Notes: generated by a model not told the origin, from the sequence alone. 64,000 nucleotides of DNA from VAXT01 sp963698015 (GCA_963698015.1 OY969109.1:1240001-1304000); one strand, 5' to 3'. Positions 8,154 through 16,568 are shown, counted from the stretch's first letter. Program-made: numbers and translations.

Positions 8154-9073
8154 TGCGCCGCCCAGCTCTCCCGCGGGTTCGTGATCGGCGTCAGCACGGG
8201 CTCGACCTGCTCCCGCAGGTGCTCGAAGTCCGGCGGGAGCGAGAGGCGCTCCCCGAGGGTCTCGAGCGTCTCGTCGGTCGTGAACCCGGGGCCGATCGTC
8301 GCGATCTCGAACAGGACGCCGCTCGGCTCGCGGAAGTAGATCGACTTGAAGTAGTAGCGGTCGATCACGGGTGTCGGCCGGCCGCCACCTTCGAGAACGC
8401 GCTCGCGCCAGGCCTCGTGCTGCTCCGGGGTCGAGGCCCAGGCGACGTGATGGACGGTGCCTGCGCCGGGGATTCCCGCCTGGTCCGTCGTGTCGTACTC
8501 GTAACGTCCGCCCCGCTGCTCGCCGCGCGCCTCGAAGCCGGCGTCGCCGCTCTGCGTGAACTCGAGCGACTCCTCCAGGAACCGGCGACTCGCCTCGGGG
8601 TCGCGCGTGAAGGCGCGCACGCGGTCGAAGCCCTGGATCCGGTGCTCGACCGGGACCTCCGGGCTCTCCGCGGTCAGCGGCTCGTCGTCGGTCTCGACCA
8701 CCGCGAGCTCCAGCCCGAGCCCCTCGGGGTCGCTGAACGTGAGGCTCCCGTCCGCGCGCGAGACCGAGACGCCCTCCTCGGCCAGGCGCTCCGCCCAGAA
8801 GCCGAGCGCCTCCTCGGAACCGACCCGGAAGACGACGCGATGCACCATGCCCGCCCCCGCACGCCCTCGCCGCGCGCCCGGGTACTCGAAGAACGTGATG
8901 TCCGCACCCGCTGATCCGCGCTCGTCTGCGTAGAACAGGTGGTAAACCGTCGGGTCGTCCTGGTTGACCGTCTTCTTGACCAGTCGCAGGCCGAGGACGC
9001 GCACGTAGAAGTCGACGTTGCCCGGCGCGTCGCCGGTGATCGCAGTGACGTGGTGAATTCCCTCGAGGTGCAT
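8150..9073 (-). CDS. Ring-cleaving dioxygenase, glyoxalase family (MhqO/MhqE-like)
   Basis: 307 aa made of two vicinal-oxygen-chelate (glyoxalase/bleomycin) modules, residues ~5-130 and ~150-275. The first begins 'GIHHVTAITGDAPGNVDFYVRVLGLRLVKKTVNQDD', characteristic of the MhqO/LinE-like group. Metal ligands are expected at His8 or His9, at the His in 'GTVHHVAWA' and at the Glu in 'GVLFEIAT'. Family members are Fe(II)-dependent and cleave hydroquinone- or catechol-like rings. AGGGAG lies at ribosome-binding distance before the ATG. The esterase gene follows directly and overlaps its stop, so both are probably co-translated. Confidence 0.88.
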   Translation of the reverse strand: MHLEGIHHVTAITGDAPGNVDFYVRVLGLRLVKKTVNQDDPTVYHLFYADERGSAGADITFFEYPGARRGRAGAGMVHRVVFRVGSEEALGFWAERLAEEGVSVSRADGSLTFSDPEGLGLELAVVETDDEPLTAESPEVPVEHRIQGFDRVRAFTRDPEASRRFLEESLEFTQSGDAGFEARGEQRGGRYEYDTTDQAGIPGAGTVHHVAWASTPEQHEAWRERVLEGGGRPTPVIDRYYFKSIYFREPSGVLFEIATIGPGFTTDETLETLGERLSLPPDFEHLREQVEPVLTPITNPRESWAAH

Positions 9074-9146
9074 GGCAGGCTCCCTGGTCGCTTTCCGACC
9101 GAGAACCTACCGATCAGATCGTGGGCCGACGTGCATAGTCTTTCCC

Positions 9147-9542
9147 GTGGCCACTGCACGGTCGAAGCATCTGGTCCTGATCCTCGCGCGAGAGCTGGCG
9201 TCGAATCTCGCCACGCCGACACTGATCGCCGACGCTGAGGGCACGCTCGTCTTCTTCAACGAGGCCGCCGAGGAGGTCGTGGGGCGCCCGTTCGCCGAGA
9301 TCGGCGAGATGTCGATGGAGGAGTTCTCGGCGAGCTTCACGCCGCGCACCCGGAACCACACGCCGCTGACCGAGGAGAAGCGGCCGACCCGGATCGCGCT
9401 CGAGGAGAGGCGCGCCGCCCACGAGCAGCTGTGGGTCGTGAGCCGTGACGGCGTCGACCGGCAGATCGCGATCACCGCGTTCCCGCTCTTCGCGGAGGCG
9501 GACGAGTTCGTCGGGATCGTCGGAATCTTCTGGCGGGAGTAG
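9147..9542 (+). CDS. Single PAS-domain protein
   Basis: 131 aa from GTG 9147. A PAS fold fills the protein: 'LIADAEGTLVFFNEAAEEVVGRPFAEIG' up to 'VVSRDGVDRQIAITAFPLFAEADEFVGIVGIFW'. No output domain or membrane segment is present, so it may act as a small-molecule or redox sensor through protein contacts. An extended -10-like TGCATAGT (9132-9139) ends 7 nt before the GTG, which supports a leaderless start. The metallo-hydrolase gene starts about 14 bp after the stop, so the two are likely co-transcribed and the PAS protein may report on or modulate that enzyme. Confidence 0.78.
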   Translation: MATARSKHLVLILARELASNLATPTLIADAEGTLVFFNEAAEEVVGRPFAEIGEMSMEEFSASFTPRTRNHTPLTEEKRPTRIALEERRAAHEQLWVVSRDGVDRQIAITAFPLFAEADEFVGIVGIFWRE

Positions 9543-9555
9543 GTTTGGTGACGTC

Positions 9556-10407
9556 TTGCGCGTGAGGATCTGGGGCTGCCGCGGCTCGGTGGCGACGCCC
9601 GGCCCGCTGACGGTCCGCTGTGGCGGGAACACGTCGTGCATCGAGATCTCGCTCGACGACGGCACCATCTTCGTGCTCGACGCGGGGACGGGGATCCGCG
9701 AGCTCGGCACCGACCTGCTCGAGCGCGGCGTGAAGCGGGTGAACCTCCTGCTCACGCACCTGCACCTCGACCACCTCGAGGGACTCCGGTTCTTCGCCCC
9801 GCTCTTCGATCCGGAGACGACGATCCACCTCTGGGGGCCGCGTTCCCCGGTCCTGACCCTGAAGGAGCGCATCAGGCGCTCGTTCTCGCCGCCGCTCTTC
9901 CCGATCGACCTCATGGACACGCCTGCGGAGGTGGTCTTCCACGACCTGCCCAAGACGCAGTGGAGCATCGGAGCCGCGCAGCTCACTGCGAGCCTCATCG
10001 TCCATCCAGGCCCCACCGTCGGCTACCGGATCGAGGCGGACGGATCGAGCGTCGCCTACATCCCCGACCACGAGCCGGCTCTGGCCGGCGACTTCACCCA
10101 GCGATCGCGCGACTGGATCTCGGGCGGCTCGATCGCCCAGGACGTCGACCTACTGCTCCACGATTCGCAGTACTTCGCGGAGGAGTACGACGGTCGCCTC
10201 GGCTGGGGTCATTCGAGCGTCGAAGGCGCGGTTGCGTACGCGGACGCGGTCGGCGCCCGCCGGCTCGTCCTCTTCCATCACGACCCGACTCACTCGGACG
10301 AGATCATGGAGCAGCTCGAGGCTGAGGCCAGGTTGCTCGATTCGAAAACGGAGGACCCGCCGGTCGTGGCGCGTGAAGGAATGGTGCTCGAGCTCCCGAG
10401 CAGCTGA
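9556..10407 (+). CDS. MBL-fold metallo-hydrolase (PhnP/RNase Z-like branch)
   Basis: 283 aa. The metallo-beta-lactamase core is intact: 'LLLTHLHLDHLEGLRFF' (HxHxDH), 'GPTVGYRIEADGSSVAYIPDHE', 'LLLHDSQYF' and 'LGWGHSSVEGAV'; 'LVLFHHDPTHSDEIM' supplies the late His. The opening 'RIWGCRGSVATPGPLTVRCGGNTSCIEI' is typical of stand-alone MBL proteins near PAS or sensory genes. The family hydrolyses phosphodiester-type substrates using two metal ions; the substrate here is unknown. The start is either TTG 9556 or GTG 9562; no good ribosome-binding site decides between them. Confidence 0.85.
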   Translation: MRVRIWGCRGSVATPGPLTVRCGGNTSCIEISLDDGTIFVLDAGTGIRELGTDLLERGVKRVNLLLTHLHLDHLEGLRFFAPLFDPETTIHLWGPRSPVLTLKERIRRSFSPPLFPIDLMDTPAEVVFHDLPKTQWSIGAAQLTASLIVHPGPTVGYRIEADGSSVAYIPDHEPALAGDFTQRSRDWISGGSIAQDVDLLLHDSQYFAEEYDGRLGWGHSSVEGAVAYADAVGARRLVLFHHDPTHSDEIMEQLEAEARLLDSKTEDPPVVAREGMVLELPSS

Positions 10408-10411
10408 GCTG

Positions 10412-10960
10412 TCAGCGCACGCGCCGCGCGGCAACGAGTGCTTTGCCGTACCCGGAGGCGGCCAGCCTGACGACCTGGACACGCTCGCCTGCGTGCGGGG
10501 CGTGCACCATCCGTCCGTGGCCGACGTAGAGGCCGACGTGGCCGAGGCCCCAGAAGAAGAGCAGGTCGCCGGGCCTGAGCCGCGAGGAGCGAACGGGACG
10601 GCCCTTGCCGGCGAGCGCGTACGAGCTGTGCGGGAGCGCGATTCCGAGGCGTCCGTAGGCCCAGTAGACGAGCCCTGAGCAGTCGAAGCCGCCGCTCGGG
10701 GAAGTGCCGCCCCAGCGGTAGGGCACGCCGACCTCTCTGAGCGCGATCCTGGCGGCGCGCTCGCCGAGCGTCCGCTTCTTGTGCCGCAGGCGCTTCGGTA
10801 GCCGCCAATGCCCGATGGAGACCTGGAACGGCCTGTGCTTCACGTGTGGCCGGTGCGTGCGCTGGGTGGCGCCCGCGGGGCCCGAGAGCAAGATCGCGCA
10901 GGCAAAGCCGCACGCGGCAAGGGCGAGCGCAAGCAGGCGGCTGCGAAGGCGGTTCGGCAT
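10412..10960 (-). CDS. Secreted NlpC/P60 cell-wall peptidase
   Basis: 182 aa. A signal peptide (LLALALAACGFACAILLSGPAGA) is followed by a basic linker and an NlpC/P60 domain from about residue 65. Catalytic Cys lies in 'GGFDCSGLVYWAYG' and His in 'GHVGLYVGHGRMVHAPHAG'. These enzymes cut D-gamma-Glu-diaminopimelate bonds in peptidoglycan peptides outside the membrane. The very basic linker (THRPHVKHRPF, LRHKKR) may bind the wall. It is convergent with the MBL gene, with a 4-bp gap between stops. Confidence 0.92.
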   Translation of the reverse strand: MPNRLRSRLLALALAACGFACAILLSGPAGATQRTHRPHVKHRPFQVSIGHWRLPKRLRHKKRTLGERAARIALREVGVPYRWGGTSPSGGFDCSGLVYWAYGRLGIALPHSSYALAGKGRPVRSSRLRPGDLLFFWGLGHVGLYVGHGRMVHAPHAGERVQVVRLAASGYGKALVAARRVR

Positions 10961-11096
10961 AGAGGCGAGCGGGTCGTCGGGCTGCGGAAGATGTGGGCGG
11001 ACGCAGCCCTGGCCTGTTCGTGATCCGCCGATCCTAGACGGACGTTCCGGCCCGTCGACCCCCCAGATGGGTCATTTTTCGAGATCATTAGTGGCA

Positions 11097-12026
11097 ATGG
11101 ATTCGATCGTCGACGCGATCGGAAACACGCCGCTCGTCCGCCTCCGCAGCTGTGCGCCCGCGAACGGCGCCGAGCTCTGGGTGAAGCTCGAGTACTGCAA
11201 CCCGTCGGGCTCGATGAAGGACCGTATGGCGCTCGCGATGATCGAGGGCGCCGAGCGGGACGGCCTGATCTCGCCCGGCGACACGATCGTCGAGTACACG
11301 GGCGGCAGCACAGGCCCCGGGCTGGCGCTCGTCTGCGGTGCCAAGGGCTACCGCACGCTGATCGTGATCGCGGACTGCTACACGGAGGAGCGCTTCCAGC
11401 TGATGCGCGCGCTCGGCGCCGAGCTGGACGTAGTCGAGTCGGTCGAGGGTCGCCCCAAGGTGACGCCGAAGGACATCGAGAACATGGTCGCCCGCGCGAA
11501 GGAACTGGCGCAGGCTCCTGGGCACTACGCCACGGACCAGTTCACCAACCCGTACATCATCCCCGGCCACCGCGACCACCTCGGCCGCGAGATCTGGGAG
11601 CAGACGGGCGGGCGGGTCACCGCGTTCTGCCAAGGGGTTGGAACGGCCAGCTCACTGATCGGTGTCGCCGAAGCGCTGAAGCCGCACGGGGTCTTCATTC
11701 AGGCGCACGAGCCCGCTTCGTCGGCCGCGATCGGCGGCGGGCAGCCGGGGCCATTCCTGATCCAAGGGTGGGCCGGCTTCGTCGTGCCGCACTGGGATCG
11801 CGCCTGGGTCGACCACGTGGAGCCGATCGGCGACGAGGAGGCCGTCGAGATGACGATGCGGCTCTCACGCGAGGAGGGCATCTTCGCGGGCATCTCGACG
11901 GGCGCGAACGTGGTTGGCGCCCACCGGCTCGCGGAGCGCCTCGGGCCGGAGGCGGTGATCGTCACGCTCGCGGTCGACAGCGGGTTCAAGTACCTGAGCG
12001 TCAGCCCGTTCGCGGAACTCGCCTGA
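11097..12026 (+). CDS. Cysteine synthase family PLP enzyme
   Basis: 309 aa, normal for O-acetylserine sulfhydrylase/cystathionine beta-synthase enzymes. The N-terminus 'IVDAIGNTPLVRL' is diagnostic. The PLP lysine is in 'NPSGSMKDRMA', and the phosphate/substrate loop reads 'YTGGSTGPGLAL' instead of the CysK 'TSGNTGIGLA'. This variant occurs in a sub-branch whose acceptor may differ from sulfide. The C-terminal 'VTLAVDSGFKYLS' closes the fold. Fold type II reaction: beta-replacement on an activated serine to form cysteine or an analogue. The start is ATG 11097; GTG 11091 is also in frame. No neighbouring sulfur genes are present. Confidence 0.88.
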   Translation: MDSIVDAIGNTPLVRLRSCAPANGAELWVKLEYCNPSGSMKDRMALAMIEGAERDGLISPGDTIVEYTGGSTGPGLALVCGAKGYRTLIVIADCYTEERFQLMRALGAELDVVESVEGRPKVTPKDIENMVARAKELAQAPGHYATDQFTNPYIIPGHRDHLGREIWEQTGGRVTAFCQGVGTASSLIGVAEALKPHGVFIQAHEPASSAAIGGGQPGPFLIQGWAGFVVPHWDRAWVDHVEPIGDEEAVEMTMRLSREEGIFAGISTGANVVGAHRLAERLGPEAVIVTLAVDSGFKYLSVSPFAELA

Positions 12027-12044
12027 CGCACGGCTCCCGACTCG

Positions 12045-12050
12045 TATAAC
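12045..12050 (+). promoter_or_regulatory. -10 box upstream of the SHOCT-domain gene
   Basis: TATAAC lies 32 nt before the ATG. The gene has a strong ribosome-binding site (AGGAGGG at 12072-12078), so this is a leadered promoter, unlike most others in the window. Confidence 0.5.
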
Positions 12051-12082
12051 GTCGCCGCACAACGCGAATTCAGGAGGGTTCC

Positions 12083-12475
12083 ATGTTGCTTGCTTCGAGC
12101 TACCCGTTCCTCGACGTCCTGTGGACGATGTTCATCTTCTTCCTCTGGGTGATCTGGTTCTGGCTCCTCTTCACCGTCTTCATCGACGTCTTCCGCCGTC
12201 ACGACATCCACGGAGGAAAGAAGACCCTCTGGCTGATCTTCGTGATCATCCTGCCGTTCCTAGGCGTCTTCATCTACATCATCACGCAGAACGACGGGAT
12301 GACTCAGCGGAATATCGAGCGAGCCCAAGCACAGCGGGCCCAGCTCGACAACTACGTCCGTGAGACCGCGAGCGGCGGCGCCGCTGCCGAGATCGCGAAT
12401 GCCAAGGAGCTGCTCGAACAGGGCACGATCACGCAGGCCGAGTTCGACGCGATCAAGCAGAAGGCGCTGGCCTGA
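12083..12475 (+). CDS. Small membrane protein with C-terminal SHOCT domain
   Basis: 130 aa. Two membrane helices (LWTMFIFFLWVIWFWLLFTVFIDVF and TLWLIFVIILPFLGVFIYII) match the phospholipase D N-terminal-like (PLDc_N) topology. A linker and a C-terminal SHOCT motif follow: 'ELLEQGTITQAEFDAIKQKAL'. SHOCT is a short oligomerisation module. No catalytic domain follows, so it is probably a membrane stress or regulatory protein. Excellent Shine-Dalgarno AGGAGGG five nt before the ATG. Confidence 0.85.
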   Translation: MLLASSYPFLDVLWTMFIFFLWVIWFWLLFTVFIDVFRRHDIHGGKKTLWLIFVIILPFLGVFIYIITQNDGMTQRNIERAQAQRAQLDNYVRETASGGAAAEIANAKELLEQGTITQAEFDAIKQKALA

Positions 12476-12513
12476 GTCGGGGCGGGGCGGCTCGCGGATA
12501 GAGGTGGCGCCGC

Positions 12514-14148
12514 GTGTCGACCGCTGACGTAACAGCCACCGAGAGCACCATGTCCAAGCGGGCGAGCGGCTCGATGCTCGTCCTGCTCACGCTTGCCGCC
12601 GGGCAGTTCCTGATGACGCTCGACAGCTCGGTGATGAACGTCTCGATCGCGACCGTGGCCGAGGACGTGGGCACGACCGTGACCGGGATCCAGGGCGCGA
12701 TCACCGCCTACACGCTCGTGATGGCTGCGCTGATGCTCACCGGCGCCAAGATCGGAGCGATCATTGGCCGCAAGCGGGCCTTTGCGATCGGGTGCGTCAT
12801 CTACGGCTGCGGCTCGTTCACGACCTCGATCGCTCCCAGCCTGCCCGTGCTGCTCTTCGGCTGGTCGTTCCTGGAGGGAGTCGGCGCCGCGCTGATTATG
12901 CCCGCGATCGTGGCGCTCGTCGCCGGGAACTTCCCGGCCGAACGACGGCCGGCCGCCTACGGACTGGTCGCTGCGGCCGGGGCGATCGCTGTGGCCGTCG
13001 GCCCGCTGATCGGTGGCTTCTGCACGACGTACTTCTCGTGGCGCTGGGTCTTCGCCGGAGAGGTCGTCGTCGTGCTCGTGATCCTTCTCTTCACCAGGCG
13101 GATCGCGGACGCACCGGTCGAGGAGCGCCCGAAGCTCGACGTGGTCGGATCCATGCTGTCGGCCCTGGGGCTGGGACTGGTCGTGTTCGGCGTGCTGAGG
13201 ACGAGCGAGTGGGGTTGGATCCAGCCGAAGCCGGATGGGCCGTCGTGGGCCAATCTCTCGCCCACCGTGTGGCTCGTCCTCGGAGGCCTGCTCGTGATCT
13301 GGGTCTTCTTCCGCTGGGAGCATCGCCGCGAGGCGAGGGGGGACGAGCCGCTCTTGCGGCCGGACATGCTCCGTAACAGGCAGCTGAGCGGCGGCCTCAC
13401 GATGTTCTTCTTCCAGTTCCTCGTCCAGGCGGGCATCTTCTTCGTCGTGCCGCTCTACCTATCGGTCTGCCTCGGCCTCTCGGCACTCGCGACCGGAGCT
13501 CGGTTGCTGCCGCTGTCCGTCACGTTGCTCGCGGCCGCGATCGGGATCCCGCGGCTGTTCCCGACCGTGTCCCCGCGCCTGATCGTGCGCAGCGGCCTCC
13601 TGGCCCTGCTCCTGGGGACGGTTGTCCTGCTCGCTTCGCTCGACACGGACACGGGGCCGGAGATCGTGTTCGTTCCGATGCTTCTCGTCGGCCTTGGCAT
13701 CGGCGCCCTCGCCTCTCAACTCGGGGCAGTCACGGTGTCCGCGGTTCCGGACGAGGACAGCCCGGAGGTCGGCGGCGTCCAGAACACGGCGACCAACCTC
13801 GGCGCATCGCTGGGGACGGCGATCGCGGGCTCGCTCCTGATCGGCGCGCTCGCGGTGTCGTTCTCGTCCAACATCGACCAGAGCTCTGCGATCCCGGCGC
13901 GCGTGAAGGATCAGGCGCAGGTCCAGATCGCAGGCGGCGTGCCGTTCATCTCGGACGCGGATCTACAGGCGGCACTGGACGAGGCCGGCGTCAACTCGAG
14001 GACCGCCGACGCCGCGGTCGACGCCTACTCCGAGGCGCGCCTCGACGGCCTGCGGGCGGCTTTGGCGATCCTGGCCCTGCTGGCTCTCTGCGCGCTCTTC
14101 GCCGCGCAGCGAATACCCGAAACCCAACCTGGAGGCGTAGAGTCCTAG
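12514..14148 (+). CDS. MFS multidrug exporter, DHA2 (EmrB/QacA) type, 14 TM
   Basis: 544 aa with about 14 hydrophobic segments. The N-terminus 'AGQFLMTLDSSVMNVSIATVAEDVG' and motif C 'GLVAAAGAIAVAVGPLIGGFCTTYFSWRWVF' are typical of drug:H+ antiporters. The central 'RREARGDEPLLRPDMLRNRQLSGG' loop is usual for DHA2 members. It exports toxic compounds across the cytoplasmic membrane. The C-terminal part has a long extracytoplasmic loop (~residues 445-510) and ends in a cytoplasmic tail. GTG 12514 is the first start of the open frame. The amidotransferase gene follows after 4 bp. Confidence 0.9.
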   Translation: MSTADVTATESTMSKRASGSMLVLLTLAAGQFLMTLDSSVMNVSIATVAEDVGTTVTGIQGAITAYTLVMAALMLTGAKIGAIIGRKRAFAIGCVIYGCGSFTTSIAPSLPVLLFGWSFLEGVGAALIMPAIVALVAGNFPAERRPAAYGLVAAAGAIAVAVGPLIGGFCTTYFSWRWVFAGEVVVVLVILLFTRRIADAPVEERPKLDVVGSMLSALGLGLVVFGVLRTSEWGWIQPKPDGPSWANLSPTVWLVLGGLLVIWVFFRWEHRREARGDEPLLRPDMLRNRQLSGGLTMFFFQFLVQAGIFFVVPLYLSVCLGLSALATGARLLPLSVTLLAAAIGIPRLFPTVSPRLIVRSGLLALLLGTVVLLASLDTDTGPEIVFVPMLLVGLGIGALASQLGAVTVSAVPDEDSPEVGGVQNTATNLGASLGTAIAGSLLIGALAVSFSSNIDQSSAIPARVKDQAQVQIAGGVPFISDADLQAALDEAGVNSRTADAAVDAYSEARLDGLRAALAILALLALCALFAAQRIPETQPGGVES

Positions 14149-14152
14149 CTCC

Positions 14153-14980
14153 GTGTGCCGCTGGCTCGCCTACTCGGGAACGCCGATCAAGCTCGAGGAG
14201 CTGCTCCTCAAGCGCGACCATTCGCTGATCGACCAGAGCCTGCACTCCAGGATGGGAGCGACGACGACGAACGGCGACGGCTTCGGCGTCGGCTGGTACG
14301 GCGAGGACGAGACGCCGCGCGTCTACCGGAGCACGCATCCGGCGTGGAACGACCGCAACCTGCGCGAGCTCGCGTCAGGGATCTCGTCGCCGCTCTTCCT
14401 CGCGCACATCCGCGCGTCGACGGGTTCCGCGATCCAGGAGACGAACACGCACCCGTTCCGCTACGGGAAATGGCTCTGGATGCACAACGGGCTGATCCGC
14501 GAGTTCCCGCGCGTGCATCGCGAGCTCGTGAACAAGATCGACGACGCGTTCTTCAACTCGATCGAGGGCACGACCGACTCGGAGACGATGTTCTACCTCG
14601 CGCTCACGTTCGGCCTCGAGAGCGATCCGGTGGGCGCCGTCGAGCAGATGGTCGGCTTCGTCGAAGAGACAGGCCATCGGCACGACATCGAGCACCCGAT
14701 ACAGATGACGATCGCGGCCACGGACGGGAGCTCGATCTGGGCGTTCCGCTACTCGAGCGAGGGCGACTCGAGGTCGCTCTGGTTCAGCACGCGGATGGAC
14801 GAGCTGAAGCTGCTCTATCCGGCGGTGCAGGAGCTCGAGAACCTCTCGGACGAGACCAGAGTGGTCGTCTCGGAGCCGCTCGGAGACCTCCCCGGGGCCT
14901 GGAACGAGGCGCCGGAGTCGCACTACGGGATCGTGCAGCCCGGCATCGACAAGCTCGGCCCGTTCGCGCCCAGAAGCTAG
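14153..14980 (+). CDS. Class II glutamine amidotransferase (YafJ/EgtC-like)
   Basis: 275 aa. It begins Met-Cys-Arg-Trp-Leu; after Met removal the Cys is the N-terminal nucleophile of class II glutamine amidotransferases. 'SRMGATTTNGDGFGVGWYG' and 'FLAHIRASTGSAIQETNTHPF' are the conserved glutaminase loops. Such stand-alone proteins release ammonia from glutamine or act as hydrolases on gamma-glutamyl compounds (EgtC in ergothioneine synthesis), but no ergothioneine genes lie nearby. The -10-like TAGAGT (14138-14143) lies 9 nt before the GTG within the end of the exporter gene. Confidence 0.88.
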   Translation: MCRWLAYSGTPIKLEELLLKRDHSLIDQSLHSRMGATTTNGDGFGVGWYGEDETPRVYRSTHPAWNDRNLRELASGISSPLFLAHIRASTGSAIQETNTHPFRYGKWLWMHNGLIREFPRVHRELVNKIDDAFFNSIEGTTDSETMFYLALTFGLESDPVGAVEQMVGFVEETGHRHDIEHPIQMTIAATDGSSIWAFRYSSEGDSRSLWFSTRMDELKLLYPAVQELENLSDETRVVVSEPLGDLPGAWNEAPESHYGIVQPGIDKLGPFAPRS

Positions 14981-15080
14981 GGCCCGTCGACCGACCACGC
15001 CGTCGCCCAGGGATCAAGTCGACGGCCGGTGTCGTCACGAGCGCAGCGCTCGCCCGGTCGCCATCGGGACGAGCGCGTCG

Positions 15081-15086
15081 TACGCT
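15081..15086 (+). promoter_or_regulatory. -10 box of leaderless promoter for the GNAT gene at 15093
   Basis: TACGCT ends 6 nt before GTG 15093, the distance expected if the start codon is the transcription start. Confidence 0.5.
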
Positions 15087-15092
15087 TCACAC

Positions 15093-15701
15093 GTGTTCGG
15101 GCAGGAGCTCTTCGTGCGAGAGGCGTCCGGAGACGAGCTTCCGGCCCTGGTCGAGACCATCACGCTCGCCTTCCACGACGACCCGACCTGGAGCTGGGCC
15201 TTCCCCGACCCGAAGCTGCGTCATGAGCATTTCGGCGTCTTCTGGGCCTTCATGCTCGCCGGGGCATTGCGCTACCGCTGGGTCCTGTGCACCGATCACC
15301 ACGAAGCGGTCGCGGTCTGGATCCCTCCCGGCGGAACGGAGCTGGCCGAAGAGGACGAGGCGCGACTGGCACCGTTGCTGGCGTCGCTCGTCGGCCCTCA
15401 CTCTGACGAGGTCATGGAGCTGCTCGCACAGTTCGAGGGCGCGCACCCGCACGAGGAGCCCCACTTCTACCTGAGTCTCCTCGGCACGCATCCAGCCCAT
15501 CGCGGACAGGGAATCGGCATGCGACTGCTCGCGGAGAATCTCGAGCGAATCGACGCTCAGCACATGGCCAGCTACCTGGAGTCGAGCAACCCGGCGAACA
15601 ACCACCGCTACGAGCGGCTCGGCTTCGAGGCGGTTGGCGAGTTCCATCCGCCTGCCCGCGAGTCGGCGCCAGTCACGACGATGTGGCGCGCGGCGCGCTG
15701 A
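15093..15701 (+). CDS. GNAT-family N-acetyltransferase
   Basis: 202 aa. The acetyl-CoA site is 'YLSLLGTHPAHRGQGIGMRLLAENL' (R/Q-x-x-G-x-G/A). The N-terminal 'VREASGDELPALVETITLAFHDDPTWSWAFPD' resembles the puromycin N-acetyltransferase-like branch common in actinobacteria. The substrate cannot be told. The C-terminal 'YERLGFEAVGEFHPP' is the usual beta6-beta7 element. It probably detoxifies or modifies an amine. Confidence 0.85.
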   Translation: MFGQELFVREASGDELPALVETITLAFHDDPTWSWAFPDPKLRHEHFGVFWAFMLAGALRYRWVLCTDHHEAVAVWIPPGGTELAEEDEARLAPLLASLVGPHSDEVMELLAQFEGAHPHEEPHFYLSLLGTHPAHRGQGIGMRLLAENLERIDAQHMASYLESSNPANNHRYERLGFEAVGEFHPPARESAPVTTMWRAAR

Positions 15702-15729
15702 CCGCGTCCGGGTCTGGCGTACACCGCCA

Positions 15730-15758
15730 TTGCTATCCTCTTGCTCCAGACGTACTAT
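15730..15758 (+). promoter_or_regulatory. Promoter of the TetR gene
   Basis: -35 TTGCTA (15730-15735), a 17-nt spacer and -10 TACTAT (15753-15758). The -10 box lies inside the first operator repeat, so a bound repressor would block RNA polymerase. Confidence 0.6.
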
Positions 15759-15795
15759 GTAAGTGTACGATGTAAGTTAGACGTACACCGTAAAC
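15752..15795. promoter_or_regulatory. Triple operator repeat for TetR autoregulation
   Basis: Three copies of a short unit: GTACTATGTAAGT (15752-15764), GTACGATGTAAGT (15765-15777) and GTACACCGTAAAC (15783-15795). Each contains the small palindrome TAC-N3-GTA. A fourth, weaker unit (GTACACCGCCA) starts at 15719. The first unit overlaps the -10 box of the TetR gene. Confidence 0.65.
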
Positions 15796-15808
15796 CTGTC
15801 AAGAAGAG

Positions 15809-16480
15809 ATGGCTGCCGAACCCGAGACGAGCCCCCAGCCGCGCATCCCGCTGACACGGGACCGCGTCCTGCGCGCCGCGATCCGCATCGCCGACGAGGA
15901 GGGCCTCGAGGCGCTCACGATGCGCCGGCTCGGCCAGGAGCTGGACGTCCAGGCGATGTCGCTCTACAACCACGTCGCCAACAAGGAAGACCTGCGGCAC
16001 GGCATCGTCGAGATCGTCATGGGCGAGGTCGAGGTGCCCTCGGACGCGGCCGACTGGAAGGCGGCCCTCCGCAGCAGCGCGATCTCGGCGTACGAGGCGT
16101 TCATCCGCCACCCGTGGGCCTGCAGCCTGCACACGGCGACGCCGAGGATCAGCGACGCGCGCATGCTCTGGATGGAGGGCGTGCTCAAAACCCTGCGTGA
16201 GGCCGGCTTCTCGCCGAACATGACGCACCATGCGTACCACGCGCTCGACAGCCACATCACCGGGTTCACGCTCTGGGTTGTGACCATGCCCTTCGACAGC
16301 CGCGAGGAGCTTCTGGACATGGCAGAGAAGTTCATCCCCCAGATCCCGGACAGGTACCCGTACGTGATCGAGCACGCGAAGGAGCACCTGGACGATCCGG
16401 ACCCGGACGAGCCGAGCGAGTTCGAGTTCGGCCTCGACCTGATCCTGGAAGGGCTCGAGCGGCGACTCGACGCCGCCTGA
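15809..16480 (+). CDS. TetR/AcrR-family transcriptional regulator
   Basis: 223 aa. The N-terminal helix-turn-helix is 'LTRDRVLRAAIRIADEEGLEALTMRRLGQELDVQAMSLYNHVANKEDL', very close to the classical TetR DNA-binding domain. The C-terminal ligand domain (~residues 75-215) is of the TetR_C type, with 'HHAYHALDSHITGFTLW'. Such proteins repress transporters or enzymes until a ligand binds. Three tandem TAC-N3-GTA sites upstream suggest autoregulation. AGAAGAG precedes the ATG. The regulated target may be this gene itself or the divergently read DNA upstream; no exporter is adjacent. Confidence 0.92.
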   Translation: MAAEPETSPQPRIPLTRDRVLRAAIRIADEEGLEALTMRRLGQELDVQAMSLYNHVANKEDLRHGIVEIVMGEVEVPSDAADWKAALRSSAISAYEAFIRHPWACSLHTATPRISDARMLWMEGVLKTLREAGFSPNMTHHAYHALDSHITGFTLWVVTMPFDSREELLDMAEKFIPQIPDRYPYVIEHAKEHLDDPDPDEPSEFEFGLDLILEGLERRLDAA

Positions 16481-16488
16481 GCGGCAAA

Positions 16489-16506
16489 GGTCACAGCTTT
16501 GTGACC
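16489..16506. terminator. Perfect inverted repeat after the TetR gene
   Basis: GGTCACA-GCTT-TGTGACC, 7-bp arms and a 4-nt loop, starts 9 bp after the TetR stop. It could end transcription (no T-run follows) or be a binding site for the next gene, whose start lies 62 bp further on. Confidence 0.4.
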
Positions 16507-16568
16507 GGAGTCGACCAGTGGTGAAACAACGCCCTGGAGTGGGGTGTGCCCGTGTCTAGGTTGGCCGC

